Assembly: GCA_020249505.1 (NCBI GenBank)
Contig: JADCFN010000033.1
Coordinates: 1 to 64,000 of the forward strand
DNA from: Roseomonas sp.
Lineage (GTDB): Bacteria > Pseudomonadota > Alphaproteobacteria > Acetobacterales > Acetobacteraceae
Direction of reading: 5' to 3'
DNA length: 64,000 bases
Within the stretch, counting starts at the first letter, position 1, and the number at the start of each line of letters is the position of its first letter. Made by a program: the position numbers and the translations under genes. The notes under the pieces were generated by a model. The model searched no databases and was not told the origin of the DNA. It saw only the letters and a list, made by a program, of their open reading frames with translations. Positions 63,900 through 64,000 of the stretch are shown here, one piece after another.

Positions 63900-64000
63900 T
63901 TATTCTTCAAAAATCGCGACAGCGCGGGTCCAGCCGGCGGAGCCGCGATGCACTTTTACGGGTAGGCAGGAAATGGTGAAGCCATTGGCCGGCAGCTTAT
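63900..64000 (-). CDS. Second cyclase family protein, C-terminal end only (cut by window)
   Basis: The last 33 codons of a leftward gene whose start is beyond base 64000. The translated end, KLPANGFTISCLPVKVH then RGSAGWTRAVAIFEE, is nearly the same as the C-terminus of the neighbouring cyclase. The stop codon is at 63900-63902, and the next gene starts 11 bp later. Full length cannot be judged. Confidence 0.85.
   Translation of the reverse strand, partial: KLPANGFTISCLPVKVHRGSAGWTRAVAIFEE

Noticed and set aside
1-64000. CRISPR arrays, insertion sequences, rRNA or prophage
   Set aside because: No regularly spaced repeats, transposase, integrase, structural phage genes or rRNA stretches were seen.

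Overview
The window is about 64 kb of high-G+C DNA (GCG/GCC/CGC-rich codons, long shadow reading frames opposite almost every gene). Gene content points to an alphaproteobacterium of the Acetobacteraceae, probably Roseomonas-like: several Bug/TctC-type periplasmic binding proteins, class III CoA-transferases, an alphaproteobacterial formate dehydrogenase cluster, a UbiK-YbjN-ProC group, a phasin, DUF4169, GlnD/GlnE, and an Mpo1-like protein behind mutS-glnD. This placement is inferred from gene content; no rRNA or tRNA gene is visible.

Region 1 (1-1.7 kb) has lower G+C and holds one gene with an apparent DACNV sensor domain and a degenerate diadenylate-cyclase (DisA_N-like) domain. It sits at the edge of the formate dehydrogenase locus and looks foreign.

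Region 2 (1.7-16.7 kb) is a self-contained formate dehydrogenase island. Leftward genes encode a TorD-like chaperone, a 79-aa Tat-signal protein, FdhA (Cys type), FdhB, FdhC, MobB and MoeA. Upstream lies a five-gene, 4-bp-overlapping run: a ligase-fold protein, DUF6505, DUF6352, DUF3305 and DUF3306. A rightward gene encodes a multi-cluster Fe-S protein. A last leftward run holds fdhD, mobA, a 41-aa membrane ORF and a small lipoprotein. Enzyme, cofactor nucleotide attachment, sulfuration, chaperone and several uncharacterised accessory proteins are thus all at one locus.

Region 3 (16.7-31.2 kb, all leftward) is mainly catabolic: hydantoinase/dihydropyrimidinase, HI0933-type flavoprotein, VOC protein, two CoA-transferases, pyrone-dicarboxylate-lactonase-like amidohydrolase and PrpF-type isomerase. 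Then follow pgeF, midA, a Bug protein, maeB and a peptide-type binding protein.

Region 4 (31.3-46.4 kb) has mutS-glnD-mpo1-like as an overlapping rightward operon and a peptide-type ABC transporter without ATPases. It also has an Asp/Glu-racemase-family gene that lacks one catalytic cysteine, ilvE, an NAD(P)-binding protein, and an inserted flavin-reductase-like gene flanked by two copies of DUF4169 sequence. A dienelactone hydrolase, a phasin and a TetR regulator follow.

Region 5 (46.5-64 kb) holds an orphan glycosyltransferase, proC, ybjN, ubiK, hldD/rfaD-lgt, a carboxymuconolactone decarboxylase-like gene, an MBL hydrolase, a giant AsmA/DUF3971 protein, glnE-bcp and a C-terminal J-domain protein. 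It ends with two Bug proteins, a third CoA-transferase and two tandem cyclase-family genes, the second cut by the window end.
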